A stretch of DNA of 64,000 nucleotides from Gemmatimonadota bacterium (GCA_029262195.1 JAJCZX010000014.1:186001-250000); one strand, 5' to 3'; positions 9,849-19,356 are shown, numbered from the stretch's first letter. The notes: generated by a model not told the origin, from the sequence alone. A program made the numbers and translations.

Positions 9849-10036
9849 AGTGAGTCGTTAAAGTGGCGTCCCCGAAAGGGAGGACGTGTACCACCCGGCC
9901 CCCCGGCACCACAATCCAACGCCACAATCTCAACTTCTGACTCCTAACTTCCCTCCGGTTCCCCAAACGGTACTCAATCGCCAGATTTTGTTCGGAGCTA
10001 AGGCACTCCGAACATAACCCTGACCTGGAGCCCCAC

Positions 10037-10372
10037 ATGTACCTGTACGTTGAACTTTGGAAAGCCCGTCCAAAATGGCTCGAACTCACCGCAGAGCAGC
10101 GCGGAGAGTACTTCGAAGGAGTCGGTTCTGCGATCGAATCGCTGCTCGAAGGAGGTACCGAGTTGGTCGGTTTCGCTCTCAACGATAGCGACACTCCTCA
10201 CCGCGCAGGCTACCGTTATATAGCCGTATGGAAAATGGCCGACCTGGATCAGGTCAAGGCGCTCGAGAACAGCGTTGAAAGCGCCGGTTGGCACGAATAT
10301 TTCAAACAGGAAAATGCGAGAGGTCAAATCATTTCGCCCCCTGACGCTTTGGAAGATATGGCCACCCTGTAG
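10037..10372 (+). CDS. Small uncharacterised protein (DUF6616-like)
   Basis: Protein of 111 residues beginning MYLYVELWKARPKWLELT, with an even mix of charged and aromatic residues and no signal or membrane helix. It resembles the small dimeric alpha/beta-barrel-like proteins grouped as DUF6616, but this is from memory of the start motif and is not certain. It is followed after about 20 bases by a DinB-like gene and then a GNAT gene in the same direction, so it heads a likely three-gene operon of small cytoplasmic proteins. Function unknown. Confidence 0.7.
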   Translation: MYLYVELWKARPKWLELTAEQRGEYFEGVGSAIESLLEGGTELVGFALNDSDTPHRAGYRYIAVWKMADLDQVKALENSVESAGWHEYFKQENARGQIISPPDALEDMATL

Positions 10373-10392
10373 AGAATCGAGCGGGAGAACCC

Positions 10393-10878
10393 ATGGAGAG
10401 GATAAAACGTTTGATGGCTCACATGTGGTGGGCCGATGAGATAATTCGGGGCGCCCTGAAGGCGGACGGCTACCCACACGCTGAGGCACTTGAACTCTAC
10501 CTCCATGTACTGGGCGCCGAGCTGATATGGCTGGATAGGATTCAGTCGTTACCCCAAAGCGTGGAGGTATGGCCCGAAGGCGATCTGGAGACCTGCTTCG
10601 CCCTGGGATCGAATGCGCGCGCACGGTACGAAGCGTATATCAACGGCCTCGGTGAGAATGAGCTTCACAACCAAGCATCGTATGTGAACAGTGCGGGTCA
10701 AAGTTTCGAGACGGAAGTCGGGGACATCCTGACTCACGTTGCTTTACACGGATCTTATCACAGGGGACAAATTTCATCCCTTCTACGTGGTACCGGAGCG
10801 AAACCCGCTCCATCGGATTACATCGCGTTTGTGCGGGGAGTGGCTGCTGCCACGCGTGACAACGCAACCAAAGATTGA
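10393..10878 (+). CDS. DinB-like four-helix metalloprotein
   Basis: Protein of 161 residues with the DinB/YfiT-type fold signature: His38 in the first half (ELYLHVLGAELIWLDRI) and the His119-x3-His123 pair in LTHVALHGSYHRGQI, which together bind a divalent metal. The C-terminus PSDYIAFVR is also typical. DinB relatives include thiol-S-transferases and dehalogenase-like enzymes, but most have no known substrate. ATG start with GGGAG upstream. It lies between the DUF6616-like gene and a GNAT gene, probably co-transcribed. Confidence 0.85.
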   Translation: MERIKRLMAHMWWADEIIRGALKADGYPHAEALELYLHVLGAELIWLDRIQSLPQSVEVWPEGDLETCFALGSNARARYEAYINGLGENELHNQASYVNSAGQSFETEVGDILTHVALHGSYHRGQISSLLRGTGAKPAPSDYIAFVRGVAAATRDNATKD

Positions 10879-10896
10879 TCACAAGGCCGGAGCCGA

Positions 10897-11316
10897 ATGG
10901 AAATACGCCGACTCGCCAAACAGGATATTGCACTTCTGGGCAACGTGTCCGCGGATGTATTCGACAATTCTATAAACAGCGAATTTACCAGGGAGTTTCT
11001 GACCGATCCCCGTCATCATATCGTGGTCGCAATTGTGGAAACCGAGGTCGTCGGTTTCGCCTCGGGTGTCCACTATATTCACCCGGATAAACCCACCGAG
11101 CTTTTCATCAACGAAGTTGGCGTCGCCAAGGCCTATCAACGTAAGGGCGTTGCAACCAGGTTGCTTGAAGAGTTGTTAGCTCTTGGCAAGGAACTCGAAT
11201 GCGTCGAGGCGTGGGTACTAACTGAGTTTGGGAACGCGCCGGCCCGCGCACTTTATGAGTCCGTCGGCGGACAAGAAGACCCAAACCCACCGGTTCTTTA
11301 CTCTTTTCGTATTTGA
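10897..11316 (+). CDS. GNAT-family N-acetyltransferase
   Basis: Acetyl-CoA-dependent acetyltransferase of 139 residues. The acetyl-CoA pyrophosphate loop is visible as VAKAYQRKGVATRLLEELL, and the C-terminal NAPARALYESVGG is the usual GNAT strand-helix. The overall layout (short N-terminus, ELFINEVGVAKAYQRKGVA core) recalls AAC(3)-I aminoglycoside acetyltransferases, but the similarity is at fold level and I would not predict drug resistance. Third gene of the small operon that starts at 10037. Confidence 0.82.
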   Translation: MEIRRLAKQDIALLGNVSADVFDNSINSEFTREFLTDPRHHIVVAIVETEVVGFASGVHYIHPDKPTELFINEVGVAKAYQRKGVATRLLEELLALGKELECVEAWVLTEFGNAPARALYESVGGQEDPNPPVLYSFRI

Positions 11317-11439
11317 GCCTGACAGTTCATTTCGGGATACGAAGCTCGCCGAAGTGGTAGATTGGATAAGGACTATATGCTCACCGGGACGCGGCAGGGT
11401 TGAGGCCGAGTAGCAACTGGTTGGGAGGAAGGTTTGAAG

Positions 11440-12682
11440 ATGAAGGCCGATGTAGATATGGCAAGAGACGATGCGCCCCCAACAGGGAGTGCGACAAGAA
11501 CGTTGCTTCTTTGTTTACTCATTCCAACTATTGCGTGCGAGCGTCAAGTTCCGACCCTGGTCGCAACCGTCCAGGATAGCGCAGACATCGAGATAGTAAT
11601 TAATCCCCACACGTCGAACACCACTCCTCGATTCGCCCAGCTTGATTCGGCTCCTCTGGTGATCGGTGCCCTGGACGGAGAAGATGCGTACACATTTTCA
11701 TCAATCAAGGATCTGCGCGGCCTCCCCGGAGGACGTGTATTGGTTGCGGAGGCGAGCGCTAGAGAAATTAGGATTTTTGACTCAGCGGGAACTCACCTTA
11801 CCAGCCTTGGTGGCCCCGGAGAGGGCCCGGGGGAATTTTCCAACCTGACCGGAGTGGCGGGTATATCGGGAGACACCGTTTGGGCGTGGGACGTTCGCAA
11901 TCAGAGGCTCTCGTCATTTTTGTTGACGGGAGAATATCTCGATGCCATCACATGGCAGGGACCACCCCCCGACCACATTTCCGCGCTTCATCGGCTGGGA
12001 GATGGATCGTTTGTCGCGATGTCTCGCTGGAGGCCCGGTAATCCGTCTGTGGACTCGTACGACCTAATGGTTGTTCGAGACACATTCGTCCTTCGGCATC
12101 TTGGCTCGGATCTAACCGATCTCGACACAATCTCAGTGACGGCCGGGCCGGAATCGCTTCGAGAAAACCTAATCCAACCGGGCAGCGGCAACCTCGGATT
12201 TTCAGTACGGACCCGAGAGATGGCTTTCCCCTTTGCACGCAACGCCTATTACGCCGTCGGTCGAGAAAGCATTGTTCTGGGCGAAAGCGACTCCTTTGAG
12301 TGGCTGACCATCGCCCCCGGCGGTCAGCTCCGACGAATATCGCGACTACCGGAATTCGATCGACCGATCGACGGTGCGGAAAAAAACGAGGTCCAGAGTT
12401 GGTTGGAAGGTCTTGAAAATCACACCACCACTTCCTCCGACCATTCCCGCTTTCCATGATTTGAAACTCAATCCAGATGGGCGCGCATGGTTTAAGGCAT
12501 ACGAAGTAACACCGAAAGACACGTCAATCTGGTATGTCTTCGAAGCAAATGGGGTTTTTCTCGGCAAAACCGCGATTCCGGGCGACTTGCGAGTTTATGG
12601 CGTTGGAAGGGACTACGTTTTGGGCGTGCGAATCGACGAGTTCGATGTGCCGTACGTAGTCCGGTATGGAATTACGAACTAG
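11440..12682 (+). pseudogene. Six-bladed beta-propeller lipoprotein, frameshifted near its C-terminus
   Basis: The first frame (11440-12459) encodes a lipoprotein signal (LLIPTIAC) and a propeller body with GGRVLVAEASAREIRIFDSAG and the characteristic GGPGEGPGEF loop. It then runs into nonsense (ENHTTTSSDHSRFP) and stops. The missing C-terminus, PTIPAFHDLKLNPDGRAWF ending VPYVVRYGITN, continues in the next plus frame and stops at 12680-12682. A one-base insertion or two-base loss between about 12395 and 12435 would explain this. An A7 run at 12380-12386 is nearby but slightly too early. ATG at 11440 is preceded by a strong GGAGGAAGG. This is either a real pseudogene or a sequencing/assembly error. 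Confidence 0.78.
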
Positions 12683-12706
12683 CACACACAGCGGGAGCTA
12701 TACCCC

Positions 12707-14389
12707 TTGAATCCGTTCTACTTCACCCTGGCCGCGTTCGTAGTTCTTTCGGTAGGCATCGTCGTCGAGTGGATCTGGAGCCGCCGTAAATTAAAAAAGA
12801 CCCTGAGAAAGGAATGGGGAGTCGTAAAGCCAATCACGCGTATCGACAGCTACGATGCGCCCGAAGCATGGCGAACGCTTTACAACGGAGATGAACCGGC
12901 TGGAATCGACGAGCGTACGTGGGAAGATCTCGAACTCAAAAACGTCGTTGCAACGTTAGACCGAACAATAACCGGACTCGGAACTCAGGTACTCTACAGC
13001 CGAATGCGCTCGGGAAGATTTTGGAGGGAGACCCCCCTACTCGAGACACTGTCGAAACGTTTTCAGACCGACCCGGAGTTGAGAGAAAGGGTTGGAATCC
13101 AACTGCACACAGCAGGACCAACCCTCGGCAACGGACTCTGGTTAATCACAAGCCCAACGACTATCACGATTCGCTGGTGGTACTGGTCGTTCCCTTTCCT
13201 CTCCCTCGCAATGTTCGCTAGCCTGATCGCTATCCCACTCGACCCTCGCGCGTTGATCGTAACCGTAGCCGTTGGGACAGCTAACATGGTGGCCCGGGCT
13301 GCCACGGCGAGGCAACTCACTCTTCTGCTAAATCCGATTCGTCAAATGGCACCTTTGATCGGAACAGGAAAACGCTTAGTCAGGACGATACGGAAAGACC
13401 TCGGTGATCATTCGGAGATTGAGCGAGACCTCAAACACCTGCGCCCACTCCGCCGAATCGCAAGGTGGGTCGGACCCGATGTGTATAGAGTTGGCACAGT
13501 TGCGGCCAGCATATGGGAATACCTCAACGTCCTCTTTATTCTCGACGCAAACGCATTTCTCCTTAGCGCTCGACGCATGAAATCACTGGGACACGTGCTT
13601 GCGCGAGTTGCTCATTGGGTGGGCGATGTGGATCTCGCGCTGGCAGTCGCATCCCTCCGTTCAGAACCTCGTCGGTGGTGTGTGCCGACCTGGTCGGAAA
13701 CACCGACAACCGACACTACCGAAATCTGGCATCCACTGGTCGAAGCACCCGTATCCAACGACATAGAACTTCGCTCGGGGGGTGGAATCGTCATTACCGG
13801 CGCCAATATGTCCGGTAAGAGTACCTACCTCCGGACAGTGGGCATCGCCGCAGTGCTAGCTCGAGCGCTAAACACCTGCCCCGCTTCTTCGTGGACCGGG
13901 CGCGCCTACCGGGTCCGTAGTCTCATTGGAAGAAGCGACGACCTGGCGGCGGGCAAAAGTTATTACCAGGTCGAGGCGGACGGCGTCGTTACGATGCTGC
14001 AGCAATCCGAGAGCCGAGTGCCAGCCCTTTTCTTGTTAGATGAATTACTGCGAGGTACCAACACAGTCGAGCGGCTTGCAGCGGGTCAAACCGTGCTGCG
14101 AGCTCTGGTCACGGGTAAGAAAGGACCTACTCCACATACCGTTGTCGTAGCGACTCATGATGGAGAGATGGTTTCTATGCTGGCGGGCCTTTACGAACCG
14201 TGGCATTTTCGGGAAACCATCTCAAACGGGGAGTTGAATTTCGATTATCGCCGACGTGCCGGCCCGGCCACCACCAGAACCGCAATAGCGCTTCTGGCGA
14301 TGTCCGGCGCCCCCAAAGCCGTTGTTCAGGATGCAACAAAGCGGGCGGAACAACTTGATGCCGCTCCACGGATCCCCGACGGCGCCTAA
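12707..14389 (+). CDS. Membrane-anchored MutS-like ATPase
   Basis: Protein of 560 residues with the MutS C-terminal ATPase domain but not the mismatch-recognition domains. Walker A is GANMSGKSTYLRTVG (about 365-379), and the Walker B/D-loop is LFLLDELLRGTNTVER (about 441-456). The MutS-type helix region lies between. Unlike MutS, it begins with a membrane helix (FYFTLAAFVVLSVGIVVEWIW) and has further hydrophobic segments near 160-205. The start is TTG with GGGAG close upstream. Such membrane MutS paralogues are known in several phyla but their role is unclear. It follows the broken propeller gene by 25 bases. Confidence 0.87.
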   Translation: MNPFYFTLAAFVVLSVGIVVEWIWSRRKLKKTLRKEWGVVKPITRIDSYDAPEAWRTLYNGDEPAGIDERTWEDLELKNVVATLDRTITGLGTQVLYSRMRSGRFWRETPLLETLSKRFQTDPELRERVGIQLHTAGPTLGNGLWLITSPTTITIRWWYWSFPFLSLAMFASLIAIPLDPRALIVTVAVGTANMVARAATARQLTLLLNPIRQMAPLIGTGKRLVRTIRKDLGDHSEIERDLKHLRPLRRIARWVGPDVYRVGTVAASIWEYLNVLFILDANAFLLSARRMKSLGHVLARVAHWVGDVDLALAVASLRSEPRRWCVPTWSETPTTDTTEIWHPLVEAPVSNDIELRSGGGIVITGANMSGKSTYLRTVGIAAVLARALNTCPASSWTGRAYRVRSLIGRSDDLAAGKSYYQVEADGVVTMLQQSESRVPALFLLDELLRGTNTVERLAAGQTVLRALVTGKKGPTPHTVVVATHDGEMVSMLAGLYEPWHFRETISNGELNFDYRRRAGPATTRTAIALLAMSGAPKAVVQDATKRAEQLDAAPRIPDGA

Positions 14390-14518
14390 AGCGTATTGAT
14401 TTCCGAAATCCCGGTGACGCGGATTGCAGAAAAGCACGGTCCAGAGTGGCACCATTCCAGACTACCGTGTACGGTGAAAAAGCTCTAAATCAAAAATAAT
14501 TTTCCGGTTTCGGTACTA

Positions 14519-14937
14519 TTGCAAACGATTACATTCCACCAAAGTGCCCCTGACCCAGTCCAATACGCTGCTCTCTTCGAAACGACTGGATGGAACGACA
14601 ACTACCGCGCTACACCCGAGGACCTGGCAACCGCCATTAGCAGGAGTTGGTTCTCCATCAGCGCTTACGACAACGCTGCACTCGTGGGGTTCGGCAGAGT
14701 TGTTTCCGATGGCGTTCTCTACGGCATGATCTATGACATGGTTGTCTCACCATCCTTCCAAGGACGAGGAATTGGCACGGCGATTCTGACCAAATTGGTC
14801 GAGCGCTGTAGGGATGCTGCCTGAGAGACATCCAATTGTTCTCCGCTCGCGGCAAGGTACCATTCTATCAGGCACGTGGATTCGCCAGACGCCCGGATGA
14901 AGGTCCGGGTATGTCCTGGGTGGGTGAAACAGAGTGA
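14519..14937 (+). pseudogene. GNAT-family acetyltransferase, frameshifted
   Basis: The N-terminal frame encodes a good GNAT domain including VVSPSFQGRGIGTAILTKLVER (acetyl-CoA loop) but stops at 14822-14824, just after CRDAA. The expected C-terminus continues in another frame from 14821: LRDIQLFSARGKVPFYQARG then FARRPDEGPGMSWVGETE, ending at the TGA at 14935-14937. A single missing base around 14818-14821 restores a typical protein of about 139 residues. TTG is the apparent start, with a poor ribosome-binding site. It may be a true pseudogene or a base-calling error. Confidence 0.75.
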
Positions 14938-15007
14938 ATCTAAAATTGTGACCTGGCGAAGCATGTTTTGGTAATATTTTTGCTACCAACATTTTTCGAA
15001 GTGTTAC

Positions 15008-15464
15008 ATGAAGAGAGAATCCGTAAACCCCTGGGACCGGGGCATTAAATTCAACATGGACCAGGGAGAACTGGTTCAGGGCCTAACTCGCACCCTCTAT
15101 TGTTCTGGCCAGGTTTCGGTGGACCCCGATAGTTCAGAATTAGGTATCGCCGTCATCGCGCCCGGCGATCTTCGCGGCCAAATGGGAAAGTCTCTCGCCA
15201 ACATCGACGAATCATCGCCAAAGCTGAAATGTCTCGGGAGAACATCCTGCATCTCAAGTTTTTACTACCGACGTGGACGGTTTCCTGGAGAACTACGACG
15301 GGTACGATGAGTGGATCGGAAAAGCGGGAACCCGACCTTTGCAGTCGCTAATCGGCATCCAGCGACTGGTGCTTCCCGAGTTGATGGTAGAGATTGAGGC
15401 AGTCGAAAGAAACGAACTTTCCATGAAAAGCAGACTGACAAATCCCGAGCGATCGGTTCAATGA
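15008..15464 (+). pseudogene. RidA/YjgF-family deaminase-like protein, two frameshifts
   Basis: Three frames in sequence make one RidA-like protein. The first gives MKRESVNPWDRGIKFNMDQG and LTRTLYCSGQVSVDPDS, up to about 15213. The second gives IAKAEMSRENILHLKF (15214 to about 15260). The third gives TTDVDGFLENYDGYDEWIG and the C-terminal VLPELMVEIEAVERNEL, to the TGA at 15464. Each junction is explained by one lost base; the second is in a T5 run (AAGTTTTTACT). RidA enzymes hydrolyse reactive enamine/imine intermediates. The stop overlaps the next gene as ATGA, which suggests the intact gene was translated with it. Confidence 0.78.
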
Positions 15465-16012
15465 CTGAAGGCAGATTTTCCCATCGTGTTGCGACGATGG
15501 ACGATCTCGACGAGATCACGAGGTTAATGGACCTTTCAATAAGAAAGCTCGTCGGCGCCTACCTCGACGAGGCTGGAGTGGAGGCGTCGTTCGAAATAAT
15601 GGGTGTCGACACCCAATTAATTAAGGACCGAACCTATTTCGTAGTTGAGTTTGAAAAAACAATAGTCGGATGCGGCGGTTGGGGACGGCGTGCAACCCTT
15701 TTTGGCGGCGACCACAGCGACGGGCGCGACGCACGGCTTCTTGATCCGGTTACGGAACCGGCACGGATTCGGGCCATGTATACACACCCACAGTTTGCTC
15801 GACAGGGGATCGGAACGCTAATCCTTGAACTGTGTGAAGCAGCAGCAACGGAAGCCGGTTTCTCTAGCGTTGAACTGGGGGGAACGATAGCTGGCGAACC
15901 TCTATACGCGAAACGTGGGTACTCAGTAGTAGAAAGGCTCAAGGTCACGTCATCCAAAGGTGTGACAGTGCCATGTGCGCGAATGACCAAATCAATCGCG
16001 CGAGCAAGCTAG
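15461..16012 (+). CDS. GNAT-family N-acetyltransferase
   Basis: Acetyltransferase of 183 residues with the acetyl-CoA loop MYTHPQFARQGIGTLILELC and the C-terminal GEPLYAKRGYSVVERLKV. An insert rich in Gly/Asp (FGGDHSDGRDARLLDPVTEP) sits before the loop and is common in a subgroup of small environmental GNATs. ATG start overlaps the RidA-like reading frame by four bases, so the pair was translationally coupled. Substrate unknown. Confidence 0.83.
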   Translation: MTEGRFSHRVATMDDLDEITRLMDLSIRKLVGAYLDEAGVEASFEIMGVDTQLIKDRTYFVVEFEKTIVGCGGWGRRATLFGGDHSDGRDARLLDPVTEPARIRAMYTHPQFARQGIGTLILELCEAAATEAGFSSVELGGTIAGEPLYAKRGYSVVERLKVTSSKGVTVPCARMTKSIARAS

Positions 16013-16013
16013 A

Positions 16014-17105
16014 ATGGCAACTGAAAAGGTGCCGAAGAAACCCAAAAAGAACCGGCACAGACCGACCATCCTTACCGTTTTCACTCTATGCGCAGTAGGA
16101 CCAGGGCATCTTGGAGCTCAACAACTGCCCGACCTCCCCTTTCCCGTCACAAACAACGCCACCGCAGTGGACACTACAGGCGAGCGTCCAGCCTTCTACA
16201 GTTTCCTCGGCGTCGACCATACGAAAATCTGGAGCGGAATCACTAGCCGTGCCTTCCGGCTGACGCTTGGTGACACTGTGTGGACCGAGCTCCCGCAAGT
16301 TGACTCACGAGGCCGCATTGCTGCAACGGCTCAAGCGGTGGACGGCAGAGTCTTTGTTTTTGGCGGTTATACCGTGGATCAAGATGGATCCGAAAAGTCG
16401 CTGGGGAACGTCGACATCTACGATCCGAACACAAAAGTGTGGAGCCGGGGGCAACCAATCCCAACTCCGGTCGACGATGCGGTAAGCGGAGTCTGGAATG
16501 ACTCTCTTATCTACCTCATCTCAGGTTGGCATGATATGGGTAACGTTCAACTCGTACAGGTTTACGATCCGTTTTCGGGTAGCTGGCGACAGGGCACGCC
16601 GATTCCGGGTCCCGGCCTGTTCGGACACACCGGCGGGATCGCAGGTAACACCATAATTTTCGTGGATGGAGTGCGCACGAGTAACTCGCGGCCTCGCTAC
16701 ACCATTGAGAGACGGTCATGGCGAGGTGATATCAATCCAGACGATCCGACATCCATTTCGTGGATAGAGATTGAGCAGCATCCCGGCCCACCGGTTTACA
16801 GAGGTGCTGGCGGAGCGTGCTCCGGCGCCGTAATCATCGCGGGTGGCACCGACAATCCCTACAATTACAACGGGATTGGTTATGACGGAGTACCTTCCAT
16901 GCCATCTCACACAGTTTTTTCATACTCGGTCATCACAGACCAATGGGTACGCCTTCCGGACCTGAGCAATCCATCCATGGATCATCGGTCGTTACAAATG
17001 GTTGGTGCAAACGGGTTCTTGATTGGTGGAATGAGACAGAGTCAGGCGGTGATTGCACACGCGACTTCCCTTAGAGCAGATGGCGCGCTGGATATTTGCC
17101 AGTAA
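16014..17105 (+). CDS. Secreted Kelch-repeat protein
   Basis: Protein of 363 residues. After a basic N-terminus there is a hydrophobic segment, ILTVFTLCAVGPGHLGAQ, acting as a signal peptide. Kelch-type repeats follow: RIAATAQAVDGRVFVFGGYT, then VDIYDPNTKVWSRGQPIPT, a further DSLIYLISGWH and VYDPFSGSWRQGTPIP, and a late GACSGAVIIAGG. The repeats predict a beta-propeller outside the cytoplasm. ATG starts one base after the stop of the GNAT gene, so it may be expressed with it, although a functional link is not obvious. Confidence 0.82.
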   Translation: MATEKVPKKPKKNRHRPTILTVFTLCAVGPGHLGAQQLPDLPFPVTNNATAVDTTGERPAFYSFLGVDHTKIWSGITSRAFRLTLGDTVWTELPQVDSRGRIAATAQAVDGRVFVFGGYTVDQDGSEKSLGNVDIYDPNTKVWSRGQPIPTPVDDAVSGVWNDSLIYLISGWHDMGNVQLVQVYDPFSGSWRQGTPIPGPGLFGHTGGIAGNTIIFVDGVRTSNSRPRYTIERRSWRGDINPDDPTSISWIEIEQHPGPPVYRGAGGACSGAVIIAGGTDNPYNYNGIGYDGVPSMPSHTVFSYSVITDQWVRLPDLSNPSMDHRSLQMVGANGFLIGGMRQSQAVIAHATSLRADGALDICQ

Positions 17106-17213
17106 CGGGCGTAACTCGTCAATAGCCTGACGGGGCGTGGGTCGAAGCCGAGCGTAGGGGAGCGCTGAGCAAATTCAGGTGTATGATCGGAATCGGCTTT
17201 TGAGGAGACTGTT

Positions 17214-17642
17214 ATGTGGAAACGTTTGACCGCTCTGGTGACTGCCAGCTCAGCTACCTACCTCACGACTTTCTCTGCAACCTCCCTGGCGTTTGTCGGA
17301 CTTTTTACGGGACACTGGCCCACAAATCTTTCTGAACTCATGAGTATCATCGCCATCATGGGTGGTACCGGCGCCCTGGCAACGTCGGCAATAAGCATCT
17401 TCCGTCGAAAGCAAATCGCCAATTCGACTGTTGGGCGCTGGCTCGGGGCGGTGGCAGTTTCGGGTGCACTGCACTCGGTACTTGTCTTAGGTTTGCTCTC
17501 AGCCGGAGTTACAGCCGCCAGTTGGCCGACGGCCCTGGCCATCCTCGCCGCACCCGCGGCAGCAAGTTCTGCACTCTTTATTCGATCCGGTAAGTTCGGT
17601 TTTCTCGGCTCCAAGCAGCCGGAAGCCCTCCCTCGGGGTTAA
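17214..17642 (+). CDS. Small integral membrane protein, unknown function
   Basis: Protein of 142 residues with four predicted membrane helices: about 10-30, 40-62, 78-100 and 103-123. It has basic loops (RRKQIANSTVGRW) and no recognised domain. The ATG is preceded by GAGGAG at a good distance, so the gene looks real. It converges on the TPR gene, with a hairpin-rich intergenic region between them. Function not recognised. Confidence 0.65.
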   Translation: MWKRLTALVTASSATYLTTFSATSLAFVGLFTGHWPTNLSELMSIIAIMGGTGALATSAISIFRRKQIANSTVGRWLGAVAVSGALHSVLVLGLLSAGVTAASWPTALAILAAPAAASSALFIRSGKFGFLGSKQPEALPRG

Positions 17643-17643
17643 G

Positions 17644-17679
17644 AAAACCGCCAAGGCGGGGCACCCATCCGGGCGCCCC
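17644..17679 (-). terminator. Hairpin pair between convergent genes
   Basis: Two hairpins lie between the stops at 17642 and 17689. One is CCGC-CAAG-GCGG (17648-17659), followed on the minus strand by TTTTCTT, a simple intrinsic terminator for the TPR gene. The other is GGGGC-A-CCC-ATCC-GGG-C-GCCCC (17658-17679), a strong GC stem that could serve both directions. Confidence 0.55.
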
Positions 17680-17688
17680 CGTTCAAGC

Positions 17689-19356
17689 TCAAAACATATC
17701 CCGGATATCGACATCAGCCGTATTCCAAACTGCTTCAAATTTTTGGCGCGCGTCGTGTGCATCCCTTTCCCTCCCCTGCTCCTCCAGTGCGCGAACCAAA
17801 CCCGCGTACGACCAGCCATTTTCAGGGAATTGGTCCAGCGCCTCCAAAAATATTCGTTCGGCGTCCGACCAACGTTCGGCACGGAGCAACACTACTCCCA
17901 GTTCCTGTCGCACCGGGACTGACCACTCGGGTGGCTCTCCATAGAGCAACGCATCTTCACCGGACACCGCGGCTTCAAGATGGGCTACTGCATCATCGTA
18001 CCTTTCCGATTCCGCAGCTATCCAGCCGGCCAGCGCGTGATACGCGATGGATAGCAGGTCCGCCGATTCATTGAACTCCATTCGGAGTGACTCCAGATCC
18101 GGGCCCTCAATGATCGTCCGTATTGCCGATAGATGCTGCCGCGCGCCGCCGATATCGCCCGCTGCAGCGAGTGCCCGACCCGTGGCATAGTGCCAGATAC
18201 CGCTGGCATGAGCTAAAGTTTCGGATGGTTGAGGTTGAGCGAGTATGTCCTCCCACATCCGGAACCGAACCTGAAATTGAAGCGGTCGCATTTTCCAATG
18301 CTCCAGGAAACCCATGCCGGGTTGACCGATCATTTCCTGCGGAATCAAATCCGCCACCTTCCGAGAAGCTGAGACGGCATCCTCGCGCCGACCAATCATT
18401 GACGCTGCAAACGCCATGAAATCGTAGTTATGCGGGTAATAGCCCACAGTGTACATGCCTGGGCCCGGAGCTATGTCTTGAATGTAGGTTTCGTCGGCAT
18501 GCACCGCGTGACGGTTTGCCTCAACAGCTTCCAGGTAGCGGCCCACCCGGATGTAGATATGCCCCGGCATATGCACGATGTGACCGGCTCCGGGCATCAA
18601 TGCTGCCAAGCGTTCGGCACACGACACGGCCAGATCGGGGCGCTCCTTTTCCACAGCGTGAATCAAGAAGTGACATGCCCCGGGATGATTGGGATTGACA
18701 GCAAGCACCCCCTCCAGTGCGGCAACTGCTACTTCCATGCTCGGCTTGAGGACTTTTTCTTCAGTCCAGTAATCCCATGGTTGCAAATCCATCAACGATT
18801 CAGCAAACAGAACGGCGATTTCAGGATCATCTGGATAACGCGTTTTCAGTTCGGTCACCGCCGACGAATACGCTGAGTCCAGATACGATCTGTCCGCAGG
18901 AGGAACCAGTTCATACCGAACCGCCAAGGCTTCGATCAACCTCCTCTCCCGTTCCCCTGCATTCGACGCGAGACCGGCAGCCCGCTGCACTGCGCGATAG
19001 GCTGCAACGCCCGACGCAGAATCCATCGGCAAATTTATGTTCGGCCCGAACGCCAGAGCTTCTCCCCACCAGCACATCGCACATTCCGGGTCCAAACCTT
19101 GCGCCTCCCTGAACGAATTCACGGATTCAGCATGGTTAAACGCATAGTAAAGGCGCAGCCCCTGGTTGAAATATTCCTGCGCTGCGGCCACGCTCGTGCC
19201 GATTTCATAGCTGTGATCGCCAAGGTTTGTGAACAACTCGGCGGAACCGGCTCCCTCATGTTCCTGCGCGCCTGATCGTACAACGCCGCTGAACAACATT
19301 GGGCACACCAGGAATGCGCTGACAATTCTTTTTTGTGACTTCAGTTGATCCTCCAT
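17689..19356 (-). CDS. Secreted TPR-repeat protein
   Basis: Protein of 555 residues starting with a signal sequence (RIVSAFLVCPMLFSGVVRSG). TPR-like helices follow: AAQEYFNQGLRLYYAFNHAE near 60-80 with SFREAQGLDPECAMCWWGEA, a long middle region with CHFLIHAVEKERPD and HMPGHIYIRVGRYLEAVEAN, and C-terminal TPRs (LGVVLLRAERWSDAERIFLE). Proteins of this type are common in Bacteroidota and Gemmatimonadota and have no known enzymatic activity. The gene diverges from a TetR regulator that may control it. Confidence 0.82.
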   Translation of the reverse strand: MEDQLKSQKRIVSAFLVCPMLFSGVVRSGAQEHEGAGSAELFTNLGDHSYEIGTSVAAAQEYFNQGLRLYYAFNHAESVNSFREAQGLDPECAMCWWGEALAFGPNINLPMDSASGVAAYRAVQRAAGLASNAGERERRLIEALAVRYELVPPADRSYLDSAYSSAVTELKTRYPDDPEIAVLFAESLMDLQPWDYWTEEKVLKPSMEVAVAALEGVLAVNPNHPGACHFLIHAVEKERPDLAVSCAERLAALMPGAGHIVHMPGHIYIRVGRYLEAVEANRHAVHADETYIQDIAPGPGMYTVGYYPHNYDFMAFAASMIGRREDAVSASRKVADLIPQEMIGQPGMGFLEHWKMRPLQFQVRFRMWEDILAQPQPSETLAHASGIWHYATGRALAAAGDIGGARQHLSAIRTIIEGPDLESLRMEFNESADLLSIAYHALAGWIAAESERYDDAVAHLEAAVSGEDALLYGEPPEWSVPVRQELGVVLLRAERWSDAERIFLEALDQFPENGWSYAGLVRALEEQGRERDAHDARQKFEAVWNTADVDIRDMF

